A stretch of DNA of 34,955 bases from Flavobacteriaceae bacterium (lineage in GTDB: Bacteria; Bacteroidota; Bacteroidia; Flavobacteriales; Flavobacteriaceae), in contig JANSXN010000019.1 in NCBI GenBank assembly GCA_024742935.1, positions 1-34,955 on the forward strand. Reading direction: 5' to 3'. The position numbers were made by a program, and so were the translations under genes. Below, piece after piece: positions 16,401-23,358 of the stretch. How positions within the stretch are numbered: position 1 is the first letter of the stretch; each line of letters opens with the position of its first letter. The notes beneath the pieces are model-generated. The model had not been told where the DNA came from. It did not search any database and saw nothing but the letters and a program-made list of their open reading frames with translations.

Positions 16401-17063
16401 TGGATTCAAAGAGTACAATTAGGAAGTATAAATAATAACTCTGGTAATAATGGAGGATATGCAGATTTTACCAGTATTTCAACTACATTGGTAAAGGGAA
16501 CAAGTAATACCATAACGATTACTCCCGGTTGGTCTGGTAGAACATATAGAGAAGCCTATAGAGTTTGGATTGATTACAATCAAAACGGAAGTTTTGATGA
16601 CCCTGGTGAATTGGTTTATAACAGAAGTCGCACTACAGCAACTTCTGTTAGTGGTAGTTTTACAGTTCCCACCTCTGCATTAGACGGCCCAACAAGAATG
16701 CGTGTTTCTATGAAGTATAACGCTTCCCCAACCTCTTGTGAAATATTTGCCTGGGGTGAAGTAGAAGACTATACTGTTGTGGTTTCATCAAATGGCAGTC
16801 AAAATTATGGACACATGAATTTTACAGGAGTAGAATCAGATTTCATTATTTATCCAAACCCGGTAAAAGGAAGTGTTCTAAACTTACAACTTAAGGAAGC
16901 CGTCGGCACAGAACTTAAAGTGTTGAATGTTTTAGGACAAATAGTAGCAATACAAGCTTTTGATACTACACTGAATGTTTCTCAATTAAATAGCGGAGTC
17001 TATTTTGTTGAAGTAAAAACAGAAGACGGACAAACCTTCAGAAAACGATTTATAAAAGAATAA
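13431..17063 (+). CDS. Secreted S8 (subtilisin-like) serine protease with Fn3, GEVED and T9SS sorting domains
   Basis: This 1210-residue exoprotein starts with a Sec signal peptide (about 1-25, cleaved near SFVFSQ). The subtilase domain has its triad at Asp132 (HVWDGGH), His167 (AAHVTGT) and Ser352 (GTSMASP), with oxyanion Asn257 (AAGNDG). A jelly-roll-like segment follows to about 545. Then come Fn3 (about 548-640), GEVED (about 646-785), two near-identical Fn3 repeats (about 790-879 and 883-973), a second GEVED (about 978-1119) and a type A T9SS sorting domain (about 1137-1210; YPNPVKG to FRKRFIKE). I infer export through the Sec and type IX systems to the surface or medium, for protein degradation. 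It is monocistronic with its own terminator. The promoter is not clear, though TA/T-rich -7-like boxes lie near 13345-13360. Confidence 0.93.
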   Translation: MKNFVSMSKIVLSVLLLSYSFVFSQTKEEQELITSRYDLQKLNQLESSFSSQAAQQKQSAFQFAQQRGIETIITLEDGGFAELQRVDSDGSLIYYRTLNVDAARSTRTNHLNSGGSLGLNLMGQNMRAHVWDGGHARASHQEYDGAGGTNRYTVADGSVSLNFHAAHVTGTIMASGVVANAKGMAPHALVSGYDWNSDLSEATSAAGNGMLVSNHSYGFRSDLVPDYYFGAYITDSRDWDALHYNAPYYLMVVAAGNDGTTNYNAAPLNSSFPQYDKLTGHSTSKNNMVVASAQDANVNSNGDLISVNISTFSSQGPTDDYRIKPDITGNGQGVYSTYQNSDNAYNTISGTSMASPNVAGSLLLLQEHANNVNGNYMRSATLKGVALHTADDAAMTGPDAIFGWGLMNAKRAAEAISNNGNESLINELTLFPGQTYSIEVDSDGVSALMASISWTDPAGTATTATNNTTPRLVNDLDIRVTQGGNTYYPWRLTGVNTNANDGDNIRDPFERVDVANASGTYTITVTHKGSLSGGSQNYSLIITGISSEPVACNATVPSGLTPSGVGTTSAILSWNSVDGASYDLRYRVQGTSNWTTVAVSGTTTTLSGLAANTSYEAQVRSKCPDGTNSNYSSSANFTTQEVQLEYCNSQGTNVSDEYISRVQLNTINNPSGSGNGYSDFTNISTDLTKGDSYTITVTPTWTGTVYAEGYAVWIDYNNDGDFTDAGEQVWSQSPTTASPVSGSFTIPAGALEGSTRMRVSMKYNGVPTSCETFTWGEVEDYTVNIVAEGPDTQPPTAPTNLTASNITQTTVDLSWSASTDNIGVVGYDVYMGSTLLGTVAGTSANVTGLTASTSYSFSVRAKDAAGNESPSSNVVNVTTLAPPDTQAPTAPTNLTASNVTQTTVDLSWGASTDNVGVTGYDVYQGSNLLGTVSGISATVTGLTASTTYSFSVRARDAAGNESPSSNVVSITTLGNTITYCTSQGNNSSDEWIQRVQLGSINNNSGNNGGYADFTSISTTLVKGTSNTITITPGWSGRTYREAYRVWIDYNQNGSFDDPGELVYNRSRTTATSVSGSFTVPTSALDGPTRMRVSMKYNASPTSCEIFAWGEVEDYTVVVSSNGSQNYGHMNFTGVESDFIIYPNPVKGSVLNLQLKEAVGTELKVLNVLGQIVAIQAFDTTLNVSQLNSGVYFVEVKTEDGQTFRKRFIKE

Positions 17064-17082
17064 TCATTTTGTTTAACCTAAT

Positions 17083-17110
17083 AAAAAGCCCGCTAACAGC
17101 GGGCTTTTTT
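17083..17110. terminator. Bidirectional intrinsic terminator between convergent genes
   Basis: AAAAAGCCCGCT (17083-17094) pairs with AGCGGGCTTTTT across a 3-base loop, with A-tract and T-tract flanks. It serves the protease on the plus strand and the exonuclease on the minus strand. Confidence 0.9.
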
Positions 17111-17112
17111 AT

Positions 17113-17826
17113 TTAGACAGAAATTATTTCGTCTGAGGTTAAGATAGCTTCATTTCGCAATCGAAGAAAAACCTGAGCTACCGCAACTGTGTCTTTTTCA
17201 CAGTAACGAATAATGCGGTCGATATCTTTATCTTCATAATAAACCCCTCGCACTTCGCTTCCATCAATGTCATCTTTGGGAGAGGGAATGTCAAGTATAT
17301 GAGTAAGTAACTTCAATGAAGTGAAATGCTTATAATCGCCAAACTTCCATAATTCCAGCGTGTCGAGATGAGGTACTTCCCAGGGTTTTTTTCCAAAAAG
17401 GTTCAATTTGGCAGGGATTTCAACACGGTTGATAATCATCCGTCTTGCGATATAGGGAAAGTCAAACTCTTTCCCATTATGAGCGCACAAAACGTGTTGG
17501 GGTTTATTGAAATGAGTGTTCAGTAAGTTTTTAAAATCTTTGAGCAGTTGGATTTCATCTCCTGAAAACGAAGTCACTCTGAAGTTTCTAATGTCACCTT
17601 TTTGCACAAAGTAACCTGCAGATATACAGATGATTTTTCCAAACTCTGCCCAGATACCGGCACGATCATAAAACTCTTCGGGAGTGTATTCATCACGGCG
17701 TTGGTATTCAGTTTTCCTCTCCCAAAGTAGCTTTGCCGTGTCGTCAACATCATCAAAACTTTCGTGAATAGGTACTGTTTCAATATCTAGAAACAGAATG
17801 TTTTCTAGGTTTATTTTTTGTAACAT
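17113..17826 (-). CDS. Predicted 3'-5' exonuclease, DEDDy type (PolB-exonuclease-like)
   Basis: The 237-residue protein carries the acidic residues of a DnaQ-fold exonuclease: Asp14 and Glu16 in LFLDIETVP, Asp122 in CAHNGKEFDFPYIARR, and the YxxxD motif Tyr208-Asp212 in RYCEKDTVAV, which places it in the DEDDy class. It resembles stand-alone proteins related to the exonuclease domain of family B DNA polymerases. Such enzymes remove nucleotides from 3' ends, but the specific substrate (DNA or RNA) is not evident. It starts 10 bases after the serine-hydrolase stop and is probably the last gene of a lemA-headed operon. Confidence 0.85.
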   Translation of the reverse strand: MLQKINLENILFLDIETVPIHESFDDVDDTAKLLWERKTEYQRRDEYTPEEFYDRAGIWAEFGKIICISAGYFVQKGDIRNFRVTSFSGDEIQLLKDFKNLLNTHFNKPQHVLCAHNGKEFDFPYIARRMIINRVEIPAKLNLFGKKPWEVPHLDTLELWKFGDYKHFTSLKLLTHILDIPSPKDDIDGSEVRGVYYEDKDIDRIIRYCEKDTVAVAQVFLRLRNEAILTSDEIISV

Positions 17827-17836
17827 ATCAAATTAT

Positions 17837-18976
17837 TTAATTCAACATCTCAAAAGCTTCTTCCATATAAATCATAAAATTTTTGGGATAGGTTTCAATG
17901 CCGTTTGTTTCTCCTTTTGAGTGGCCTAAACGCACCACAATGATGTTTTCCTGAGGAAAAACAATCACATACTGCCCCAAGTGACCACGCATAGCAAAGA
18001 AGTTTTTGTCTTGACTTTCACCCAACCAAAACCCATATCCATAAGGCGCTCCTTCAAAGCGAGGTTTGATGGATTTTGCAACAAAAGCAGAATCCAGCAG
18101 TTGTTGTTTTTGCCATTTTCCGTGATCTTTATACAGTTTTCCAAAACGAGCAAAATCACGTGCATTTGAAGCAAAACAACAATAGGATTTCACCATTTCG
18201 TTCTTTTCACTATCTATCTGCCAAAGCGCATCGTATTCTGTGCCCAAAGGTTTCCAAAAACTTTCAGAAAAGTAATCTGCGGTATTCCTTCCTGTTGCTT
18301 TTTCTATGACCATAGCCAGCAACTGTGTGCTTCCACTAAGGTATTTAAACTCTGTTCCCGGCTCATCCACCACATCAAGCTCGAGCATCATTTCGTCTAA
18401 ATCATCATAAAAATAGGCCTTGGTAGTTATAGAAAACGGACTGTAATAACGTTCATCCCAGTCTATACCAGACGACATAGAAGAAAGGTCGCCCACGGTA
18501 GTTTTGGAGCCTTCATATTTTGAAAAAAAATCACTCAAGGGCTGATCAAGACTTTCTATATAACCATCCATAATCGCTTTCCCAAGTAAGCCCGAAACAA
18601 AACTTTTTGCCATTGAGAAGGAGTTGCTTTTACTGCTTTTGTCAAATCCGTCATAATAACTTTCATGCCAGATGCTGTCATTTTTAATAATTAGATAAGC
18701 TATGGTTCCGGCTTCTTTATGGGTTTTAAGGAGTTTTTCCGTAGGCTGGGCTTTGTTGTAGTCTGAGTGAATGGGCCAGGGGATGGTGTTTTCACTTGCT
18801 TTTACTGTAACATTGTCAAAGACCTTGTAATCTTCAAGGTAAGCCGTTTTATAACCCTTTAGATAAATGGTGCGAACGGCTTTAAACAAGTAATCCACAT
18901 TAAAAAGATAGGCAAGAAGAACAAGCAATGCTACAAGTCCAAGTATTGTAAATAGAATGCGTTTTAGAATCTTCAT
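17837..18976 (-). CDS. Membrane-anchored serine hydrolase, class C beta-lactamase family
   Basis: A single N-terminal membrane helix (about 7-26) anchors a periplasmic beta-lactamase-fold domain in this 379-residue protein. The catalytic SxxK is SMAK (Ser121-Lys124), the YxS motif is YLS (Tyr212-Ser214), and RGHLGQY probably supplies the third, KTG-like element. Family members include DD-peptidases, esterases and 6-aminohexanoate hydrolases. Few are true beta-lactamases, so no resistance role should be assumed. The gap to the upstream ogt is 53 bases and to the downstream exonuclease 10 bases, both on the same strand. Confidence 0.85.
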   Translation of the reverse strand: MKILKRILFTILGLVALLVLLAYLFNVDYLFKAVRTIYLKGYKTAYLEDYKVFDNVTVKASENTIPWPIHSDYNKAQPTEKLLKTHKEAGTIAYLIIKNDSIWHESYYDGFDKSSKSNSFSMAKSFVSGLLGKAIMDGYIESLDQPLSDFFSKYEGSKTTVGDLSSMSSGIDWDERYYSPFSITTKAYFYDDLDEMMLELDVVDEPGTEFKYLSGSTQLLAMVIEKATGRNTADYFSESFWKPLGTEYDALWQIDSEKNEMVKSYCCFASNARDFARFGKLYKDHGKWQKQQLLDSAFVAKSIKPRFEGAPYGYGFWLGESQDKNFFAMRGHLGQYVIVFPQENIIVVRLGHSKGETNGIETYPKNFMIYMEEAFEMLN

Positions 18977-19029
18977 AAGAAACGATTTGTTCTTATAAAA
19001 GTAACAAAAAATGTTATATTATACTGATA

Positions 19030-19503
19030 TCAAAAAAGTGAAGTTTGAGAAGGCGGATTTTCATGCTCCAGCAACCACTTTTTGCGCCACAATCCACCTG
19101 CATAACCGGTGAGCGAACCATCACTTCCAATCACCCGATGGCAGGGTATCACAATCCATAGTGGGTTTTTTCCATTGGCAGCAGCGACTGCTCTGATGGC
19201 TTTTTCATCACCCAGCTTACGCGAAAGCGCCAAATAAGTAGTTGTTTCCCCATAAGGAACTTTTATAAGCACTTTCCATACTTTTTGCTGAAAAGGAGTG
19301 CCTTGAGGATTTAATTTTAGTTGAAATTCTTTTCGCTCGCCGGTAAAATATTCCTGAAGTTGTTGAACAGCATTTTTTAATGAATCGGGAATATTAGTTG
19401 AAATTTCCTGATTTTCATTCACGATGGAAATAGATACCAAATCGTGCTCATCACCTTTAATTTCAGCTACACCAATTGGGGTTTGAAAAAAAGCAATTTT
19501 CAT
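19030..19503 (-). CDS. ogt: Methylated-DNA-[protein]-cysteine S-methyltransferase
   Basis: The enzyme removes methyl groups from O6-methylguanine by transferring them irreversibly to its own cysteine. The active-site motif IPCHRVIG is present with Cys121, along with the DNA-binding helix region (GTPFQQKVWKVLIKVPYGET). The length of 157 residues fits the short Ogt form without an Ada regulatory domain. The start codon lies 2 bases after the M48 protease stop, indicating co-transcription with lemA and the protease. Confidence 0.95.
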   Translation of the reverse strand: MKIAFFQTPIGVAEIKGDEHDLVSISIVNENQEISTNIPDSLKNAVQQLQEYFTGERKEFQLKLNPQGTPFQQKVWKVLIKVPYGETTTYLALSRKLGDEKAIRAVAAANGKNPLWIVIPCHRVIGSDGSLTGYAGGLWRKKWLLEHENPPSQTSLF

Positions 19504-19505
19504 TT

Positions 19506-20453
19506 TTAAAATTGCTCTAAAAATTGAATGCGTTTTTCAATGGGAGGGTGGGTTGCAAAAAGTCCACCCAAAGAGCCAAAAAAGTTAGCAGATGTATCTT
19601 TTGGAGTGTTCTCAATAAACATTTGTTGGACATCTTCACTTTTTGTTTTCACATGGTGATTTGGGGCAATTTTTTTCAATGCTGAAGCAAGCGCCCAGGG
19701 TTTACGGGTCATTTCTGCAGCACCGCTGTCTGCCATGAATTCTCTTTTTCTACTTAACGAAAATTTGAATAATAAAGAAAACAAGTAGGCAACAGCAGAA
19801 ACAATCAGGATAATAATCATCAATTTACCGGAGTCACGATTGTTTCGACTTCGCCCCATTCCGCCATAGAGAAACCCTCTAAAGGCAATTTGAACAACAA
19901 AGGCAAAAATCCCAACAAAAATGATGCTTACCACCAGCAAGCGCACATCTTTATTGCGAATGTGCATCAACTCGTGCGCAATAACACCTTCAAGCTCATC
20001 ATCATCAAGAGATTCAATTATACCTCGTGTGAGGGTAACAGTATAGTCTTTTTCTTTGAGACCGCTGGCATAGGCGTTTAGTGCAGGGCTTTCAATAATC
20101 TGGACTTTGGGCATTTTCATTCCCACACTCATACAGAGGTTTTCAACCAGATTATACACTCTCATATTGGTTTTACGATCCAGTGTTTTAGCTACTGTAG
20201 CCATAGCAATCATTTTCCCATGTGTAAAGTATGCGATGAGAAACCAAATAAGTACAATTGTTGTTACAAAGGGTATTGCATTTATAAATTGGTCGGTGGC
20301 TAGTTTTGGATTTGGATTTCCAAATTCGTCAAAACTCAAAAAATAAACCACGGCAAAAATTGATGCCAACACTAATAAAGGAAAGGCAATGAGCAGAAGA
20401 ACAGACTTTTGATTGTTTCTTCTTATTTGTTGTGAAATACCAACAAATTTCAT
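19506..20453 (-). CDS. M48 family zinc metalloprotease, HtpX-like
   Basis: This 315-residue integral membrane protease has two N-terminal membrane segments (about 18-40 and 62-76), the zinc site HELMH (His160, Glu161, His164) and two further membrane helices near 170-225. The downstream glutamate is in REFMADSGA. HtpX-type enzymes degrade misfolded membrane proteins. The gene follows lemA by 64 bases, a pairing frequent in Bacteroidota, and is followed 2 bases later by ogt. I leave out the name htpX because several M48 subfamilies share these features. Confidence 0.9.
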   Translation of the reverse strand: MKFVGISQQIRRNNQKSVLLLIAFPLLVLASIFAVVYFLSFDEFGNPNPKLATDQFINAIPFVTTIVLIWFLIAYFTHGKMIAMATVAKTLDRKTNMRVYNLVENLCMSVGMKMPKVQIIESPALNAYASGLKEKDYTVTLTRGIIESLDDDELEGVIAHELMHIRNKDVRLLVVSIIFVGIFAFVVQIAFRGFLYGGMGRSRNNRDSGKLMIIILIVSAVAYLFSLLFKFSLSRKREFMADSGAAEMTRKPWALASALKKIAPNHHVKTKSEDVQQMFIENTPKDTSANFFGSLGGLFATHPPIEKRIQFLEQF

Positions 20454-20517
20454 GTGGTTGAAGTTGTTAAAATTTTAGAAAACCGAAATTTATCTATTAA
20501 CTGAGGATGTTTTTGTG

Positions 20518-21078
20518 TTAAAACTTAATTTCAGGTGCTTTATCCAATTGTTCTCTTTGGGTGTCACCCAAGTCAAACATTTTTTCGGTTTTAAAGCCAA
20601 ACATTCCTGCAAAGATATTGTTGGGAAATTTTTGAACAGCAATATTGAGTTCTTTGGTAGCAGCATTAAAGAAGCGTCTCACAGCAGCAAGCTTGTTTTC
20701 AATATCTGCCATTTCGTTTTGAAGTTGCATAAAGTTTTCGCTGGCTTTTAGGTCAGGGTAAGCCTCCACTTGAATGTTAAGTCCTTTCAACGCCACGCTA
20801 AGCTCTTGTTCAGCATCAATTTTTTCATCAACTCCCTGGGCATTCATTGCTCTTGTACGGGCTTTTGTGATAGCTTCAAAAGTGCCGCGCTCATGCTCCA
20901 TATACCCTTTTACAGCACCTAACAATTGAGGGATTAGATCATGACGTTGTTTGAGTTGGACATCAATATCTGCAAAGGCATTTTCTCTGTTATTTCTTAA
21001 ACTTACAAGGCTGTTGTACATTCCGGCAAGAAAAAGGCCTAATACAACTACAATTCCAAGGATTACTAATAATGTCAT
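20518..21078 (-). CDS. lemA: LemA family protein
   Basis: The protein has one N-terminal membrane helix (TLLVILGIVVVLGLFLAGMY) followed by a helical domain with the family hallmarks FADIDVQLKQRHDLIPQLL and FPNNIFAGMFGF. I use the ATG at 21076-21078 (186 residues) instead of the TTG 9 bases upstream. An exact -7 box lies just upstream at 21102-21109. LemA proteins have no firm biochemical role but are commonly encoded beside M48 proteases, as here. It heads an apparent five-gene operon ending with the exonuclease at 17113. Confidence 0.92.
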   Translation of the reverse strand: MTLLVILGIVVVLGLFLAGMYNSLVSLRNNRENAFADIDVQLKQRHDLIPQLLGAVKGYMEHERGTFEAITKARTRAMNAQGVDEKIDAEQELSVALKGLNIQVEAYPDLKASENFMQLQNEMADIENKLAAVRRFFNAATKELNIAVQKFPNNIFAGMFGFKTEKMFDLGDTQREQLDKAPEIKF

Positions 21079-21101
21079 GGTGATCAATTAATTGGTTTAT
21101 T

Positions 21102-21109
21102 CAAATATA
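21102..21109 (-). promoter_or_regulatory. Candidate lemA operon promoter -7 box
   Basis: On the minus strand TATATTTG matches TAnnTTTG exactly, 23 bases before the chosen lemA ATG. A clear TTG -33 element is not seen at the expected distance. Confidence 0.4.
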
Positions 21110-21152
21110 GATATTTTTAAGATATCCTGAAGTCATTATATACTCAAAATAG

Positions 21153-22232
21153 CTACTGGGATTCAGAGTCGTTTTTTGGGCTGATTATACCTAAACGTTT
21201 TGCTCTAAGTTCCCAGTTTTTTCTGGCCATTGCTTGCATGTCGGCAACATTGTCGCTTTCGTCCATGATTTCAAGACCCAATAGAGTTTCAATGATATCT
21301 TCCATAGTAACGATTCCTATGGGGTTTCCATATTCATCAGAAACAATGGTAATGTGAGTTCTTTTTTCGATAAGGATATCAAACAACTCTGGGATGGGAG
21401 TATCACTTGATGTAGTGAGAACTTCTCTCTTGAGTGAGCTAAGGGGTTCAGGTCCTTTTTGATCAATCATTTCTTCCAGCACATCGTCTTTTAAAATAAA
21501 CCCGGTGATGTTGTTGGATCGTTCTTTGTAAATGGGTATGCGGGAGTGTTTTAAATGCTTGTTTTCTTCATAAAACTCCTCAATACTTGTGTCTTCATCT
21601 TCAGTTATAACAACAGAAAATGGTGTCATCACATCCTTAGCTTGAACTTTTTTGAAGACCAAAAGGTTTTTGATAAATGCCGTTTCATTTTCTTCAAAAA
21701 CACCTTCTTCTTCTGCAGTATCAGTCATGGCAATGAACTCCTCTCTACTAAAGGTATGTATGTGAGCAGATTTTCCAATTAATTTTGTGGTCAAGGTTAA
21801 AAACCAAATAATCCCTGTCCATTTTAATGGAAAAATTAAAATTGCTAATGAAATAGCAGTAAATGAACCCAGTGATTTCCAGTAAGAAGCACCAATGGTT
21901 TTTGGGATTATTTCAGAGAGCACTAAAATTAAAAATGTCATGATTGCTGAAATAATCATAACAGAATTATCTCCACTTCCAAAAGTTTTTTCAGCTTGAA
22001 CACCCACTAGTATGGCACCCACTGTGTGTGCAATAGTGTTAAAGGTAAGTATGGCCGTTAAAGGAACATCAATGTCTTTTTTTAGAGCAATTAATTTTTT
22101 TGCATAGGGTTTGCCTTCGTCCATTTTCATTTTCAAGAAAGAGGGGCTAAAGCTAAGAAGTGCAGCTTCTAGAATGGAACACAAAAAAGAAAAGAAAATT
22201 GATACTGCTGCGTATACAATTAATAAAGCCAT
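21153..22232 (-). CDS. CNNM/CorC-family transporter (DUF21 plus CBS pair)
   Basis: The N-terminal third is a DUF21 membrane domain with about four hydrophobic helices (FFSFLCSILEAALLSFSPSF, IAHTVGAILVGVQA, ISAIMTFLILVLSEIIPKTI). It is followed by a CBS-domain pair (about 190-320; VMTPFSVVITEDEDTSIEEF and SDEYGNPIGIVTMEDIIETL). This architecture belongs to the CNNM/HlyC/CorC group linked to magnesium or cobalt efflux. The usual C-terminal CorC/HlyC domain appears to be missing. I choose the ATG at 22232 (359 residues) over a GTG at 22253, because the GTG overlaps an exact -7 promoter box. Confidence 0.88.
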   Translation of the reverse strand: MALLIVYAAVSIFFSFLCSILEAALLSFSPSFLKMKMDEGKPYAKKLIALKKDIDVPLTAILTFNTIAHTVGAILVGVQAEKTFGSGDNSVMIISAIMTFLILVLSEIIPKTIGASYWKSLGSFTAISLAILIFPLKWTGIIWFLTLTTKLIGKSAHIHTFSREEFIAMTDTAEEEGVFEENETAFIKNLLVFKKVQAKDVMTPFSVVITEDEDTSIEEFYEENKHLKHSRIPIYKERSNNITGFILKDDVLEEMIDQKGPEPLSSLKREVLTTSSDTPIPELFDILIEKRTHITIVSDEYGNPIGIVTMEDIIETLLGLEIMDESDNVADMQAMARKNWELRAKRLGIISPKNDSESQ

Positions 22233-22252
22233 AGTTGTTTTAAAAGTTGGCA

Positions 22253-22260
22253 CAAAATTA
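22253..22260 (-). promoter_or_regulatory. Candidate promoter -7 box for the CNNM transporter
   Basis: On the minus strand TAATTTTG matches TAnnTTTG exactly and lies 20 bases before the ATG at 22232. Its overlap with the alternative GTG argues against that GTG as start. No good -33 TTG was seen. Confidence 0.4.
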
Positions 22261-22350
22261 CTTAATTATTCTTTGAAGTTTCTAATTATTTTTATAAAAT
22301 TTATAAATGTTACTTAAAGAGGGCATGTGCTATTTTATTAAAAACCAAAT

Positions 22351-22380
22351 AAATAAGTGGGCTTTAAAACCCACTTATTT
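22351..22380 (-). terminator. Probable terminator after the 159-residue hypothetical gene
   Basis: A perfect 11-bp stem, AAATAAGTGGG (22351-22361) and CCCACTTATTT (22370-22380), has an 8-base loop. On the minus strand the T-rich TTTGGTTTTT follows. It lies 8 bases past the stop of the gene at 22389. Confidence 0.65.
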
Positions 22381-22388
22381 CTCATTAT

Positions 22389-22868
22389 TTATTTTAAATT
22401 ATCCTGAATTAAAGTAAGCCAGCTTGAGGCTTGATTTAAGCTTACTAAAGGCTCTATTCCAATTTCATCATCAAAAAAGATAATTTGATGATTTTTTCTT
22501 AACTTGTCTTTGAATGAAATTTCAATTGCTACTTTTTCAATAGTGCTTGCATTGGGTTGCCCCGGCTTAGGAATTTGAATTTTTATTAGGCTGCACGACT
22601 TTACTTCTTTTAAAGGAAATACATCAATATGCTCTTCTTTTACAGGTACTGTTGAAGTGACAAGGGTTTTTGAATTCTCATCAATCCCGATGAATAGTGT
22701 ATGTAAAATAGCTGAAGATGTTAATTTTATATTTCCTAACCCACAAAGTGTTTCTACTTTTTTGATTGTTTTCTTTTCCTTGCGGGATTGGTTAGTGACG
22801 GCATAAACTATAGGAACTACAAACAGTAATAACATGGCAATGCCCAATTCAATTGATACTAAATCCAT
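22389..22868 (-). CDS. Hypothetical membrane-anchored protein
   Basis: I do not recognise this 159-residue protein. It has one N-terminal membrane helix (about 6-24, ELGIAMLLLFVVPIVYAVT), then a basic stretch (RKEKKTIKK) suggesting that the rest is cytoplasmic. The remaining region alternates short predicted strands (GNIKLTSSAILHTLFIGIDE, KVAIEISFKDKLRKNHQIIF) ending in a helix. That pattern could suit a small PH-like or lipid-binding fold, but this is only an impression. ATG at 22866-22868. It lies downstream of the small secreted protein on the same strand. Confidence 0.65.
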   Translation of the reverse strand: MDLVSIELGIAMLLLFVVPIVYAVTNQSRKEKKTIKKVETLCGLGNIKLTSSAILHTLFIGIDENSKTLVTSTVPVKEEHIDVFPLKEVKSCSLIKIQIPKPGQPNASTIEKVAIEISFKDKLRKNHQIIFFDDEIGIEPLVSLNQASSWLTLIQDNLK

Positions 22869-22958
22869 TTCTTTTAGATTTTAAATTGTTTGATTTTTTT
22901 GTAAAAAGTTTTAATGCTGAATTAACAGCAGGTTTAAAGTGACGAGTTGTCTTTTACT

Positions 22959-23303
22959 TTACAAAAAGAAATGGAATGGAAATATTTGGGTAGTTAAGAT
23001 GCCTCTGAAGTCAATGAGGTAGCTTGATTCTGTTTGAGGCAGCTCAGATTTTAAGGTATAAAAATTGTCAAATAATAAACTTTTGTTTCCTGAACCTGAA
23101 ATCACAATAACTTCTGGAGAAGCAACAGTTATTTCCTGAAGAACAAGTGCTTTGACACCTTTGGTTTTGAAAAAAGTAAGCTCCTCTTGATTGTTTATAA
23201 TCTCAGAAGAAGTCGTTGGAACATTGCCGAAAGATATAGCTGGCTGCAGGAACACCAGCAGCAGGGTAAGTAAAGGTATCCAAGTGTTTTTATTGCTTTT
23301 CAC
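22959..23303 (-). CDS. Hypothetical small secreted protein
   Basis: The frame encodes 114 residues with a convincing Sec signal peptide (WIPLLTLLLVFLQPAISFG, cleaved near residue 26). A mature part of about 88 residues has no motif I know. The only start is GTG at 23301-23303, since an in-frame stop lies four codons upstream. The sequence just upstream contains TAATCTTG, close to the -7 consensus, so a very short leader is possible. It follows hemB by 55 bases on the same strand and might be read through from the haem operon. Coding status is likely but not certain. Confidence 0.5.
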   Translation of the reverse strand: MKSNKNTWIPLLTLLLVFLQPAISFGNVPTTSSEIINNQEELTFFKTKGVKALVLQEITVASPEVIVISGSGNKSLLFDNFYTLKSELPQTESSYLIDFRGILTTQIFPFHFFL

Positions 23304-23358
23304 ACTGCAAGATTACAACAAAAAATGATTTGTGATTCTTAAATTATGGATAATTATT

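Noticed and set aside
17837-18976. Antibiotic-resistance beta-lactamase
   Set aside because: The fold and SMAK/YLS motifs are shared with many esterases and DD-peptidases; the membrane anchor and context give no support for drug resistance.
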